This document shows, piece by piece, positions 39,629-48,979 of a stretch of DNA of 64,000 nt (the first letter of the stretch is position 1; each line of letters opens with the position of its first letter). A program made the position numbers and the translations under genes. Source of the stretch: Brevundimonas albigilva (GTDB taxonomy: Bacteria > Pseudomonadota > Alphaproteobacteria > Caulobacterales > Caulobacteraceae); the NCBI RefSeq assembly GCF_023503965.1, contig NZ_CP097298.1:2807001-2871000 (forward strand), written 5' to 3'. A model generated the notes under the pieces. It was not told the origin of the DNA. It searched no databases and saw nothing but the letters and a program-made list of their open reading frames with translations.

Positions 39629-40234
39629 TTATCGCAGGTCATGTCGGACCTGCGGCGTGTCGTCGCTGGCGGCCAGCTGGGCCATGGCGTCCTCGACCGT
39701 GTCGGCCACCGTCCAGGCCTGAAGGAAGCTGGCCGGGGTCATCCCTTCGGCCACGCTGTGACGCATCAGTTCGAAGAAGCCGTTCCAGAAGCCGTTGATG
39801 TTCAGGAAGACGACCGGCTTGTGATGCAGGTCCAACCGTTTCCACGACAGCAGTTCGACGATCTCCTCCAGGGTGCCGATGCCGCCAGGGGCCACGACGA
39901 AGGCGTCGGACTGGTCGTACATCAGCTGCTTGCGCTCGTGCATCGAGGTGACGACGATGGTCTCCACGTCGTCGAACAGCCGCTCTCGGCTGCGCAGGAA
40001 GGCCGGCATTATGCCCAGCACGCGGCCGCCCGCTTCGTGCGCGGCGCGGGCCGAGGCGCCCATCAGGCCGACGCCGCCCCCGCCATAGACCAACCGCCAG
40101 CCCGCCGCCGCCGTCGCCGCTCCAAAATCGCGGGCCGACTGCAGATAGGCGGGATCGGCGCCGTCGGACGAGGCGCAGAACAGGCAGACGGAGGGACCGG
40201 CGAACGGCTGGATGGAGACGTCGGGCAGCGACAT
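39629..40234 (-). CDS. LOG family nucleotide 5'-monophosphate phosphoribohydrolase
   Basis: A 201-residue Rossmann-fold enzyme of the TIGR00730/LOG family, which hydrolyses the N-glycosidic bond of (N6-modified) AMP; known as the cytokinin-activating type in plants and present in many bacteria. Motifs VCLFCASSDGADP, YGGGGVGLMG, MHERKQLMYDQSDAF and PGGIGTLEEIVELLSW (PGGxGTxxE) are intact. The natural bacterial substrate is uncertain. Confidence 0.9.
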   Translation of the reverse strand: MSLPDVSIQPFAGPSVCLFCASSDGADPAYLQSARDFGAATAAAGWRLVYGGGGVGLMGASARAAHEAGGRVLGIMPAFLRSRERLFDDVETIVVTSMHERKQLMYDQSDAFVVAPGGIGTLEEIVELLSWKRLDLHHKPVVFLNINGFWNGFFELMRHSVAEGMTPASFLQAWTVADTVEDAMAQLAASDDTPQVRHDLR

Positions 40235-40342
40235 GGGGCCTCTGGAACTGGATGGGACGCGGCAGGCATGGCCAAACCGGCGGCGGTCGAGCTAACACGA
40301 GCCGAACGCTGGGTCGCCAGTCCTATATCGTCGAGGCGCGGG

Positions 40343-41063
40343 ATGGAACTTCGGATCGTCATCATGGCCGTGCTGGTCGCCGGCGCGGGCGCGTGTTCGG
40401 GCAAGGACGAGGCGGCGCCGCAGGCGTCGGAGGCGCCGGCCGCCTCGGCGTGGATTCAGCCGCCCCGGATCGACGCCCTGGCCGCCGACGGGACGGATCG
40501 CCTGGTGCGCGGCGCCGCGGGGCCGGGCGCGCGCGTGGTGCTGCGCGGCGCGGACGGAGAGGCCGTGGCGGCCGCGGCGGATTCGAAAGGGCGGTTCGAG
40601 CTGAGGATCCCCGCCCCCAGCGCCCCCGTGCTGCTGACGCCCGAGGTTCAGATCGGGGAAGACGCCGGTCTCGCCGGATCGACTGGTGCTGATACCGGGC
40701 GGCCCGGCGGCCCTGATCGCGGCGGGGGAGGCGACGCGGCGGCTCGACGCCGCCGGTCCGCTGGACGCGATCGATTCCGACGGGGCCGCGCTTCAGATCG
40801 TGGGGCGGGCGTCGCCGCAGGGCGCGCCGCCGACGGTCGTAGTCGACGGCGCGCCCGAGGCCGTGACGCGGCTGTCCGACGGGCGCTGGCGCGTGCTGGT
40901 CAGCGGCGGGGGCGCGCGTTCGATCGTCGTCGGCGGCCGGACCTACGCCTATCCGGGCGTCGGCGCGCCGGAGGGGACCACCCTGGCGCGCGCGGGCAAC
41001 GGCTGGCGGATCGGTTGGCCGACGCCGCCCCAGGGCCGGCAGGAATCCTGGCTGCCGGACTGA
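40343..41063 (+). CDS. lipoprotein of unknown function, frame broken
   Basis: After repair 239 residues: an N-terminal lipoprotein signal (IVIMAVLVAGAGACSGKDE, lipobox GAC), then beta-rich sequence that includes a carboxypeptidase-regulatory-like repeat (RLVRGAAGPGARVVLRGADG...DSKGRFELRIPAP) and a C-terminal WLPD end. A G is extra in the run at 40655-40658; removing it joins VQIGKTPVSPDRLVLIPGGPAALIAAGEA. It is upstream of the strong terminator at 41148. Family not recognised. Confidence 0.65.
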
Positions 41064-41147
41064 GGACTTAAGGGTTCGTTCACCAATTCAGTTAAGGAAG
41101 AAGGCGACCTCTGCGTATTGGAGGCCACCATCACCGAACCTTTCATC

Positions 41148-41177
41148 GGCCCGGCCCTCTTCGCCGGGCCTTTTTTT
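41148..41177 (+). terminator. strong intrinsic terminator
   Basis: GGCCCGGC (41148-41155) and GCCGGGCC (41163-41170) form a perfect eight-base-pair GC stem around CCTCTTC, followed at once by seven T (41171-41177). It ends the lipoprotein transcript, 85 bases after its stop. The intervening 80 bases carry two TTAAGG elements and no clear gene; a short RNA ending here cannot be excluded. Confidence 0.88.
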
Positions 41178-41274
41178 GCGCGCGCGAAAGGTTACGCAGA
41201 TGTGAAGACGCCGGCCGCCGGCCGACTCCCAACCTCTGTTTTCTGTGAAAGCATGCAGGCGAAGGGGGGATCGA

Positions 41275-41511
41275 ATGCCGACGCGCAAGACCTTGATCCG
41301 ATCCGAGGCCGGGGTCCGATTGCAGCGGATCGAACGGCTGGGCGCGCGCCAGAAGGCGGCGCTCCAGTTCAGCGTCTCGACCCTGCGCCGCCACGGAGTC
41401 TGGCTGTTCGACGACCGCGACCAGGCCGAGGACGCCTATGACCTGGAAGTCATCGCCGCGCTCAGCGACCCCGTGGTGGTCGACATGCAGCGCCGCGGGC
41501 TGCTGGAATAG
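41275..41511 (+). CDS. small hypothetical protein
   Basis: A 78-residue charged soluble protein (MPTRKTLIRSEAGVRLQRIERLG ... VWLFDDRDQAEDAYDLEVIAALSDP). An AGGGGGGA ribosome site precedes ATG 41275. It follows the strong terminator at 41177 and so must have its own promoter. It converges with the LacI gene, whose stop is five bases away. No family recognised. Confidence 0.55.
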   Translation: MPTRKTLIRSEAGVRLQRIERLGARQKAALQFSVSTLRRHGVWLFDDRDQAEDAYDLEVIAALSDPVVVDMQRRGLLE

Positions 41512-41516
41512 CGGGC

Positions 41517-42577
41517 TCACGCCGGGGCGGGCCCGGTGGAGGCGCGTTCGATCAGGGAGAAGGGCACGAGGCGGCCCATGGGAAGGTCCGTCTCTCCGGC
41601 CTTGGCCCGCATCAGCAGATCGCCGCCTGGGCGGTCATGGCGGCGACGGGCTGGCGGATGGCCGTCAGCGGCGGGTGGCTGAAGCGCACGATCGGGGTGT
41701 CGTCAAAGCTGATGATGGACAGATCCTGCGGAATCGACAGGCCGCGCCCATTCGCCACTCGCAGAGCCGCCAGCGCCATCTGGTCGTTGCTGGCCACCAC
41801 GGCCGTCGGCGGCTGGGCCAGGGCGAGCAGGGCGGTCATGCCGGCCTCGCCGGATTGAAAGCTGAAATCGCCGGGCGTCACCAGGGCGGGATCGAACAGG
41901 CCGTGCGCCTTCAGCGCGTCCGCGTAACCGTCTAGGCGCGCGGCGCTGAGAGCGTATTCGTCGCTGCCGGTGATGAAGCCGATCCGCCGGTGGCCCAGGT
42001 CGATCAGCCGCCGGGCAGCGACGCGGGCGGCCTCGGCGTCGTCCATGGCGATGGCGAAGCCGGCCCCTGGCGTCTGGGAGCCGATCCGGGCGAACGGCAG
42101 GCCGCGGCGCTCCAGCAGATCGGTGATCAGCGGATTGTCCGAGTGCGGCGGCGTCAGGATCACCCCGTCGGGATTCAGGGCCGCGAGGGCGCCGGCGACC
42201 TCGCGCTCGACATGGCTGGAATGGGTGTCGACCAGCTCGAAGATCATGCGGTAACCGCGTCGGGCGCACTCCAGCATTCCGCCCATCAGCATCTGGTCGA
42301 CCCAGTCCGTGCCCTCGCCGGATGTCCAGCCTTCGATCGTGCGGTCACGGTCGTTCAGGGCCAGCAGCAGATAGGACCGCGATCCCCCCATGCGGCGGGC
42401 GGCCAGACTGGGAGTGTAGCCCAGCTTGGCGATGGCGGCGTTGACGCGCGCCTTGACCTCGGCCCGCACGTTGGGTCCGTCGTTGATGACCCGCGACACC
42501 GTCTGCAGGGAGACGCCGGCCTCGGCGGCGACGTCCTTGATGGTTACCGCGCGCCGCAAGCCGATGGTCCTCTGCAC
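41517..42577 (-). CDS. LacI family transcriptional regulator, frame broken near the 3' end
   Basis: A repressor of about 353 residues. The LacI helix-turn-helix (VTIKDVAAEAGVSLQTVSRVINDG) and hinge helix (LGYTPSLAARRM) are followed by a periplasmic-binding-protein-like sensor domain. A base is missing at about 41620-41626; adding it continues MTAQAADLLMRAKAGETDLPMG...SLIERAST, the expected end. The start is GTG 42577. It is the last gene of the block after the two halogenase-like genes and is likely the local regulator of the GH3/TonB locus, with the predicted operator at 51455. The inducer is presumably a beta-glucoside or its product, by inference. Confidence 0.88.
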
Positions 42578-42626
42578 CCCGACGCCATTGTGTCAGCCTT
42601 GACCGTTTCGAAGCAAGGGGAAGCCG

Positions 42627-44183
42627 TCACACCGGCGCCGCCCAATCCGGCGACGGGGCGGTGCAGTGATCCTTCAGGAAGTCGGCATGGCGGGGCAGGC
42701 CCTCGACCGCGCGTCGTATGGCCGTCGCCGCCTGATCCAGATAGGCGGGCATGCCCTCGAACGGGATGCGGTCGATCAGGGGATGATAGGCGCGGGGATG
42801 CACGCCCATGCCTTCCAGCACCGACTGCCAGCTGACGCTGCGGAACATCAGGTCCACGCCCTCGCGGACCGTGCCGTTGACCTGGAACAGCTCGATCTTG
42901 CTCTTGAGCGATTCCGGCATCTCCATCGTGCGGCACTGACGCCAGAAGTCGTTGTCGTCCCGCTGGGTCGTGGCGTAGTGCATGATGACGAAGTCGCGGA
43001 TCTCCTCGTAGTCCTGGGTCATCCGCCGATTGTATTCGGCGATCAGGGCGGGATCGCAGTCGGCGTCCGGCAGGAACCGCAGGAAGAAGTCCATGCCCCG
43101 GTAGATCAGATGCAGGGCGGTCGATTCCAGCGGCTCTATGAAGCCGCCGGCCAGTCCGAGCGACAGGACGTTCTTCTCCCACAGCCGCTCGCGCATGCCG
43201 GTCTTGAAGGGGATGATCCAGGGATCGACGATCGGCTCGCCCTCGGCCTGGGCCAGAAGATTGGCCAGGGCCTCGTCGTCGCTGACATGGCGGTCGCAGA
43301 AGACGTAGCCGACGCCGCTGCGCTGCTGCAGGGGTATGCGCCAGCACCAGCCGTGGTCCTGGGCGTGCGCCAGGGTGTAGGGGCCGGGCGGCGTCGGGTT
43401 GGTCACCTGAAGCGCGACCGCCCGGTTGCAGGGCAGCCAGGACGACCAGTCATGATAGCCAACGCCCATCGTCTTGCCGATCAGCAGGGCGCGAAAGCCC
43501 GTGCAGTCGATGAAGAAGTCGGCGTCGATGCGGCGGCCGTCCTTCAGCACCACGCCCTCGACGAAGCCGTCGGGGCGGGTCACCACCTGGTCGACGATGC
43601 CTTCGGTGCGCGTCACCCCACGCGCTTCGGAGAAGCGGCGCAGATACCGGGCCATGCGGCGGGCGTCGATGTGGACGGCGTAGGCGGCCGAGGCGACCGG
43701 GGTGCGCGGGGCCTTGAATGGCAGGGTGAAGCGGTCCTGCTCGATCATGACCGAGGCGGCGGCGAAGGCTTGCAGCGGGCCGTCGTAGCCCTGGGCCCGC
43801 GCCCTCAGCCAGACCTGATAGAGGTCGTCCATCTCCACCGGGACGCCGAAACGGCCGAACGGGTGGATGTAATCGTCGCCCTTCAGCTTCCAGTCCTTGA
43901 ACAGGATGCCCAGCTTGAACGAGCCTTGGACCTCCTTGAGGAAGTCCTGCTCGTTGATCCCCAGGCGGGTCAGCATCTGCAGGAAGGGCGGGATGGTGGA
44001 TTCCCCCACGCCGACGATGCCGATGTCGTCGGATTCGACCAGTTCGATCTCGGCCAGCTTCCCCTTGAAATGCTCCGACATCAGCGCCGCCGCGATCCAG
44101 CCGGCGGAGCCGCCGCCGATAATGCAGATCTTCTTCAGGGGGCGGCGGGACTGGTCCATGGAAGGGCTCGTTGGGTTTGTCAT
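42627..44183 (-). CDS. tryptophan halogenase-like flavoprotein 1
   Basis: A 518-residue FAD protein of the flavin-dependent tryptophan 7-halogenase (PrnA/RebH) family. The FAD motif IIGGGSAGWIAA, GVGESTIP, the catalytic-Lys region FKLGILFKDW, the WxWxIP motif (GWCWRIPL) and the PLESTALHLI stretch (with the Glu that helps the Lys) are all present, so halogenase-type chemistry is possible. It is co-transcribed with a second copy (ATGA overlap) and a TonB receptor. In Caulobacterales and Xanthomonas such proteins often stand beside TonB receptors in sugar loci, and no natural product genes are near, so free Trp is probably not the substrate. Confidence 0.88.
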   Translation of the reverse strand: MTNPTSPSMDQSRRPLKKICIIGGGSAGWIAAALMSEHFKGKLAEIELVESDDIGIVGVGESTIPPFLQMLTRLGINEQDFLKEVQGSFKLGILFKDWKLKGDDYIHPFGRFGVPVEMDDLYQVWLRARAQGYDGPLQAFAAASVMIEQDRFTLPFKAPRTPVASAAYAVHIDARRMARYLRRFSEARGVTRTEGIVDQVVTRPDGFVEGVVLKDGRRIDADFFIDCTGFRALLIGKTMGVGYHDWSSWLPCNRAVALQVTNPTPPGPYTLAHAQDHGWCWRIPLQQRSGVGYVFCDRHVSDDEALANLLAQAEGEPIVDPWIIPFKTGMRERLWEKNVLSLGLAGGFIEPLESTALHLIYRGMDFFLRFLPDADCDPALIAEYNRRMTQDYEEIRDFVIMHYATTQRDDNDFWRQCRTMEMPESLKSKIELFQVNGTVREGVDLMFRSVSWQSVLEGMGVHPRAYHPLIDRIPFEGMPAYLDQAATAIRRAVEGLPRHADFLKDHCTAPSPDWAAPV

Positions 44184-45696
44184 GCGGCCTGTCCGCGATC
44201 GAGGGCCGCCAGATACTGGGCGTGGTCGGGCGTGGACGCGACCAGGCGGGCGATGTTGTCGCGCATGTCCCGCAGGCCGCGTTCCAGGTCGGCGGGGGTC
44301 ATGGCGTCGACGGCGGGATCGTAGTCGTCCGGATGGACGCCGAAGCCGTCATAGATCGCCAGCCAGCTGGCGGGATGGAACATCTCCCAGCGATAGCGGA
44401 CGAACTCGCCCCGGGCGGTCCACAGGTCGATCTTGCGCTGGAGGGTGTCGGGCACGGTCATCTCGCGGCAGTCGCGCCAGAAGGCGGAATCCGTCCGCCG
44501 GTTCAGCTTGTAGTGCAGGATGATGAAGTCGCGCACCCGCTCCATCTCGCGCGCGCTCTGGTCGTTGTATTCGTCGATCACCGCCGGGGCGAAGCGGCGG
44601 TCGGGGAACAGTTGCTTCAGCCGCGCGACGCCGGTTTCGATCAGGGCGATGCTGGTGCTTTCCAGCGGCTCCAGGAACCCCGCCGAAAGGCCTATGGCGA
44701 CGCAGTTCCTGGACCAGGCCTGGGCGCGACGGCCGGGGCGGAAGGGAATGCGGCGGGGCTCGGTCAGCGGATCGCCCAGCAGATGGGGCATGAGTTCGGC
44801 CAGCACCTGATCGTCGCTGAGATGGGCGCTGGAGAAGACCAGGCCGTTGCCGGCGCGGTGGCGCAGCGGAATGCCCCATTGCCAGCCGGCCGAGCGGGCG
44901 GTGACGCGGGTGAACGGGGCGGGGGCGTCGCCGGGGCGGTTGCGGCTCTGCACCGCGAAGGCGGCGTCGCACGGCAGCCAACGGCCCCAGTCCTCGAAGC
45001 GCACGCCCAGCGCCTCGCCCAGCAGCAGGCTGCGGAAGCCGGAGCAGTCGACGAACAGGTCGCCCTCGACCTCGCGGCCGTCGTCCAGGGTGACGGCGCG
45101 GATGAAGCCGTCCTCCGGCCGCTGTTCCACCGAGCGGATGCGGGCGTCGATGCGCGTGCAGCCCCCGCCTCGGCATAGGCCCGCATGTGCTGGGCGAACA
45201 GGGCGGCGTCGAAATGCAGGGCCCAGTCTAACACCGACAACTGGGTCGGCGGATTGGGGGCGGGCAGGGCGAATTTGCCGGCGGCGGCCAGGGCGGCGCC
45301 CAGCGAATAGGCGGCCAGGGGCGTGTCGTCGCCAGCCTGCCGCTGCTTCAGCCAGTAGTGGTGAAAGCCGGTCCCTCGCACGTCCTGGCCGTAGTGGCCG
45401 AACGGATGGATGAAGTCGGAGCCCGGCGCGCTCCAGTCCAGAAAGCGGATGCCCAGCTTGCAGGTCGCCTGGGTCGCCCGCATCACCGCGTCGTCGGTCA
45501 TGCCCAACTGGGCGTAGAAGCGGCGGATGGTGGGGATGGTCGCTTCGCCGACGCCGACGGCGCCGATCTCGGAGGACTCGATCAGGGTGATGCTCACCGG
45601 GGTCGAGCGGAAGTGCTGGACCAGGGCGGCGGCCGTCATCCAGCCCGCGGTTCCTCCGCCGACGATGACGACAGACCGGATGCGATGGTCTTGCAT
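44180..45696 (-). CDS. tryptophan halogenase-like flavoprotein 2, frame broken
   Basis: A second member of the family (505 residues after repair), related to the downstream copy but clearly divergent. FAD motif [29 protein letters not shown], catalytic-Lys region [10 protein letters not shown], WxWxIP (GWQWGIPL) and [10 protein letters not shown] are all present. A base is missing in the C5 run at 45162-45166; adding it joins [21 protein letters not shown]. Start at ATG 45696, with AGGA eight bases upstream. Its stop overlaps the start of copy 1. Confidence 0.88.
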
Positions 45697-45716
45697 GTCT
45701 GATCCTGAATAACCGG

Positions 45717-45751
45717 AAAAGGCGGCCGGCGACACGGATGCGTCGCCGGCC
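45717..45751 (-). terminator. intercistronic hairpin between TonB receptor and halogenases
   Basis: GGCCGGCGAC (45724-45733) and GTCGCCGGCC (45742-45751) form a perfect ten-base-pair stem with an eight-base loop. On the minus strand it is followed by GCC and then TTTT (45717-45720). It lies 19 bases after the receptor stop and 21 bases before the next start. It probably acts as a partial terminator or as an mRNA-end stabiliser, which would make the receptor more abundant than the halogenases. Confidence 0.65.
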
Positions 45752-45769
45752 CAGTCGCTCAGGAAAGGG

Positions 45770-48700
45770 TCAGAAGCGAGCGCGGATACCGACGGAGTAT
45801 CGCGGCTCGAACTGATTGCGGCTGTGGAACTGTTCCTGTCCCGGCTCGAACTCGAAGAAGTAATCCTCGATCTCTCCGAAGATGTTCGAGCCGTTGGCGT
45901 AGACCGTCACCATGTCGGTTATGTCGTAGGTGATGTTGGCGTCCACGTACTGCGCGTCATCCTGATAGATCGGGATTGCGCCGTAGGTGGCCGAGAGGCG
46001 CCGCGTACGATAGTTCCAGGCCACGCGGGCCTGCAGACGGTCGCCCTGGTACCAGACGGCCGCATTCATCGACTGTTCCGAGTTGTCCGGGAACGGCAGA
46101 TCCTCGCCCGACAGGTTCTGCGCGTTCTGGGAACTGTCGGAATAGGTGTAGCTGCCGTCGAAGCCGAAGTCCCTCCAGATGGGCGTGTCGATGAAGTCAG
46201 ACAGGCCGACCTTGGCCCCAACCTCGACGCCCTGGAGTTCGCCGCCCTCGCCCTGAACCGGCCGGTTCACATCCACCAGACGACGGACGACGCCGTCGCC
46301 GTCCGGATATTCGCCGCTGAGAGGCACCGTTTCCCGCGTGACGAAGCTGTCGATGTTCAGACGGAAGATGCCGACGTTGAACATGGTGGCGGGGCCGAAA
46401 TAGTACTCCAGGGCGAGGTCGTAATTGTCCGACCGCCAGGGATTCAGTTCGACCGTGCCGCCGATGCTGGCGCCGGTGACGCGTCTGACGCCGACCGGGG
46501 TGCGGTCGGATCCTCGTCCGTAGGTCCTTGCGAATCCACAGTCGATATCGAAACGCCGCCGCCGTAGTTGCCCAGATCCAGGGGGATCATGGTCTTGGCG
46601 TAGGCGAAGCGCAGCTTCAGCTTGTCGCTGAAGTCATACTGCAGGTTCACCGTCGGCAGCCAGTCCGTGTAGCTGCGGCTGGAGGTGACGTCGCCGATAT
46701 CGTTGTTCGTGTCGCCATAGGGACGCGGCGTCGGATCGGTCAGGTTCTGACGCGCGCGCAGTTCGGTTCGGACCATGCGCACGCCGACATCGCCGGACAG
46801 GTTCCCGTATCCCAGAACGAAGTTGGCGTAGGCCGCGTCCTCAAACAGGTCCACGTCATAGGTGTTGCCCGGGATGATGACCTCATAGGCGTTGCCGAAC
46901 ACGCGTTCCTGGAAGGCGCGAGCGTCGTCGAAGTCCCGGGGATCGGCGACCCAAACACCCGGCAGACCCGAGGTGATCGAGCCGTAGTCGGTCAGGAAAT
47001 AGGTGTTGTTGTTCTCGCGCAGCAGCGTCGGGCGGTTCACCGTATAGCCCTGGAAGCAGGTCGGGGCGTTGCCCGGCGTGCCGCCCGTGCAGCTTGTGGG
47101 ATCGACGATCGGAAGGGTCGGGTCGAACGACGGGTTGGAGACGAACTCGCCCGACCGACACAGCGAGTTGTCCATCACGACGTCGATGGCTTTCCACTGA
47201 GCCGAGCAGCCGGCCTGATTGCCCGCGCCCTGACCGGCGTAGAAGTCCGAGAACAGGTGGAAGCTGCGGATCTCGACTTCACGGGCGCTGTGGCGCACGC
47301 CGCCGTCGACACGGGTGATGACGCCGAACAACGGCGCGTCCTGGAACTCGTACGAGCCGTCGAAGCGCACCACCGTCAGGTCGGAATTGTTGCGCTGGTT
47401 GCTTTCGGACGAATAGGCGCCGACCGTGTAACTGTCGAGGTTCGACATGTAGTCGGTCAGCGGCACGGTCCCGAGGCCGCCGGGCAGGGGCGTGTCGAAA
47501 CCGCTCCAGGCCAGGCTGTCGCCGGTCAGGTTGATGTGCAGTTGCGGATCGGCGCCGTAGCCGAACGGGTTGGGATCGATATATCGCCCGCCCTGGCTGC
47601 CCACCACGCCGTTCGAATAGCGCGAGGCGGGATACATCGCCGCGATTTCGGCGGGATAGAAGGTGCCCCGTGTTCGGTCGCCGGCCTGGCGGAACCGGGT
47701 GAAGGCGCGGTCGGGTCCGTACTGCCAGTTCGAAAGGTCGCCCTGGACCTGGCCGTTGATGCTTTCAAGGCTCGCTTCGGCCTTGATGGCTCGAGCGCTG
47801 AAGGTGAACGGGCCGCCTTTGTCGTAGTCCAACTCCAGATTGAAGTTGATCGACTCGTTCTCGGTCGCGCGGTTGACGGTGAAGGAGTTCATCCACCAGA
47901 CGTCGAGGTCGTACTCGCTGACGTTGAGCCAGGGCTGCGGAATCTCCTGGTTCGGGTTCGTCACGCCGGTCTCGACGAAGTCGGTCGGGGTGGTCCAGCC
48001 AAGCCCATTCCAGCGATTGGAGATGTTCAGGCCGGCGGCGCGGTTGTATTCCTGCTGGTGGGTGTAGAAGACCTCGCCGGTCAGGCGGATGCCGTCCTCG
48101 ATGTCGAACTGGAAGGCGCCGTTCAGGCTCTCGCGCTCGCGTTCGACCACGCGGCTGAAGCTGTCGTAGCCGTGGGGCGAAATCCAGTTGTCGCCGCCGC
48201 CGCCCCAGTCGTTGTTGCCCAGCACGCTCTGGCTGATGCCGGAGTAGTTGTTGCCCAGGTTCGAATTGCTGATGACGCCGGACAGCATCGCGCCGAAGCG
48301 GTCGCCGCGCCAGTTCAGCAGGCCGTTGAACAGATAGTCGGACTCGCTGGTGCGCTCGCCCGTCTGATACTCGGCGGCGGTGAAGACGGTCGGGCCGTAG
48401 TCGAAGTCCATCGGCCGGCGGGTGCGCAGGTCGATCGTGCCCGAGATGCCCGATAGGGCGTTCGACACGTCTTGCGACTTGAACACGACGATCGAGCTCA
48501 TCAACTGCGACGGCACGTCGTTCAGGTTCGGCTGGGCCGTGCCCAGGTTGCCGGGCGCCAGATACTGTTCGCCGTTCAGCAGGGTGATGACCTGGGGCAG
48601 ACCGCGGATGTTGACGGTCGAGCCTTCGCCCGCCGTGCGCTGCACCTGAATGCCCGGAATGCGCTAAGGGCGTCGGCCACGGTGACGTCGGGCAGCTTGC

Positions 48701-48932
48701 CGATGTCTTCGGCCGAGATGGCGTCCACAAGCGCGGTCTCGTTGCGCTTGATGTCGATCGACTGGGCCTGTGACGCCCGGATGCCGGTGACGACGATCTC
48801 GCCGACCTCGGCGACGTTCTGGTCCATCGGGACCTGTTCCTGGGGCGCGTCCGCCGTCTGGGCGTAGGCCGGCGCGACGAGCGCCGAACTGGCCAGCAGG
48901 GCCGCGACCAGGGGTCGCTGGTGTAGTCTCAT
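45770..48932 (-). CDS. TonB-dependent outer membrane receptor, frame broken twice
   Basis: A large outer-membrane transporter (about 1054 residues repaired) for active uptake of a substrate, here probably an oligosaccharide. A signal peptide (MRLHQRPLVAALLASSALVAPAYAQ) is followed by a TonB-box-like EIVVTGIRASQ, the plug (DIGKLPDVTVADALSRIPGI) with VNIRGLPQVITLLNG, and a barrel that ends in the aromatic PRYSVGIRARF. Missing bases near 48663 (adding one restores ALSRIPGIQVQRTAGEG) and in the G4 run at 46497-46500 (restores APPVGVRRVTGASIGG). It follows the GH3 gene by 47 bases on the same strand. Confidence 0.9.
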
Positions 48933-48979
48933 TGTCTCTTCGTCCCTCTTTGCAGCGCCGCGTGCGTTGGCGGCATTTC

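Noticed and set aside
42627..48932. Natural-product (halogenated metabolite) gene cluster
   Set aside because: Two halogenase-like genes are present but there are no synthase, NRPS, PKS or transporter genes of that type; the neighbours are a TonB receptor, GH3 and LacI, which fits sugar use.
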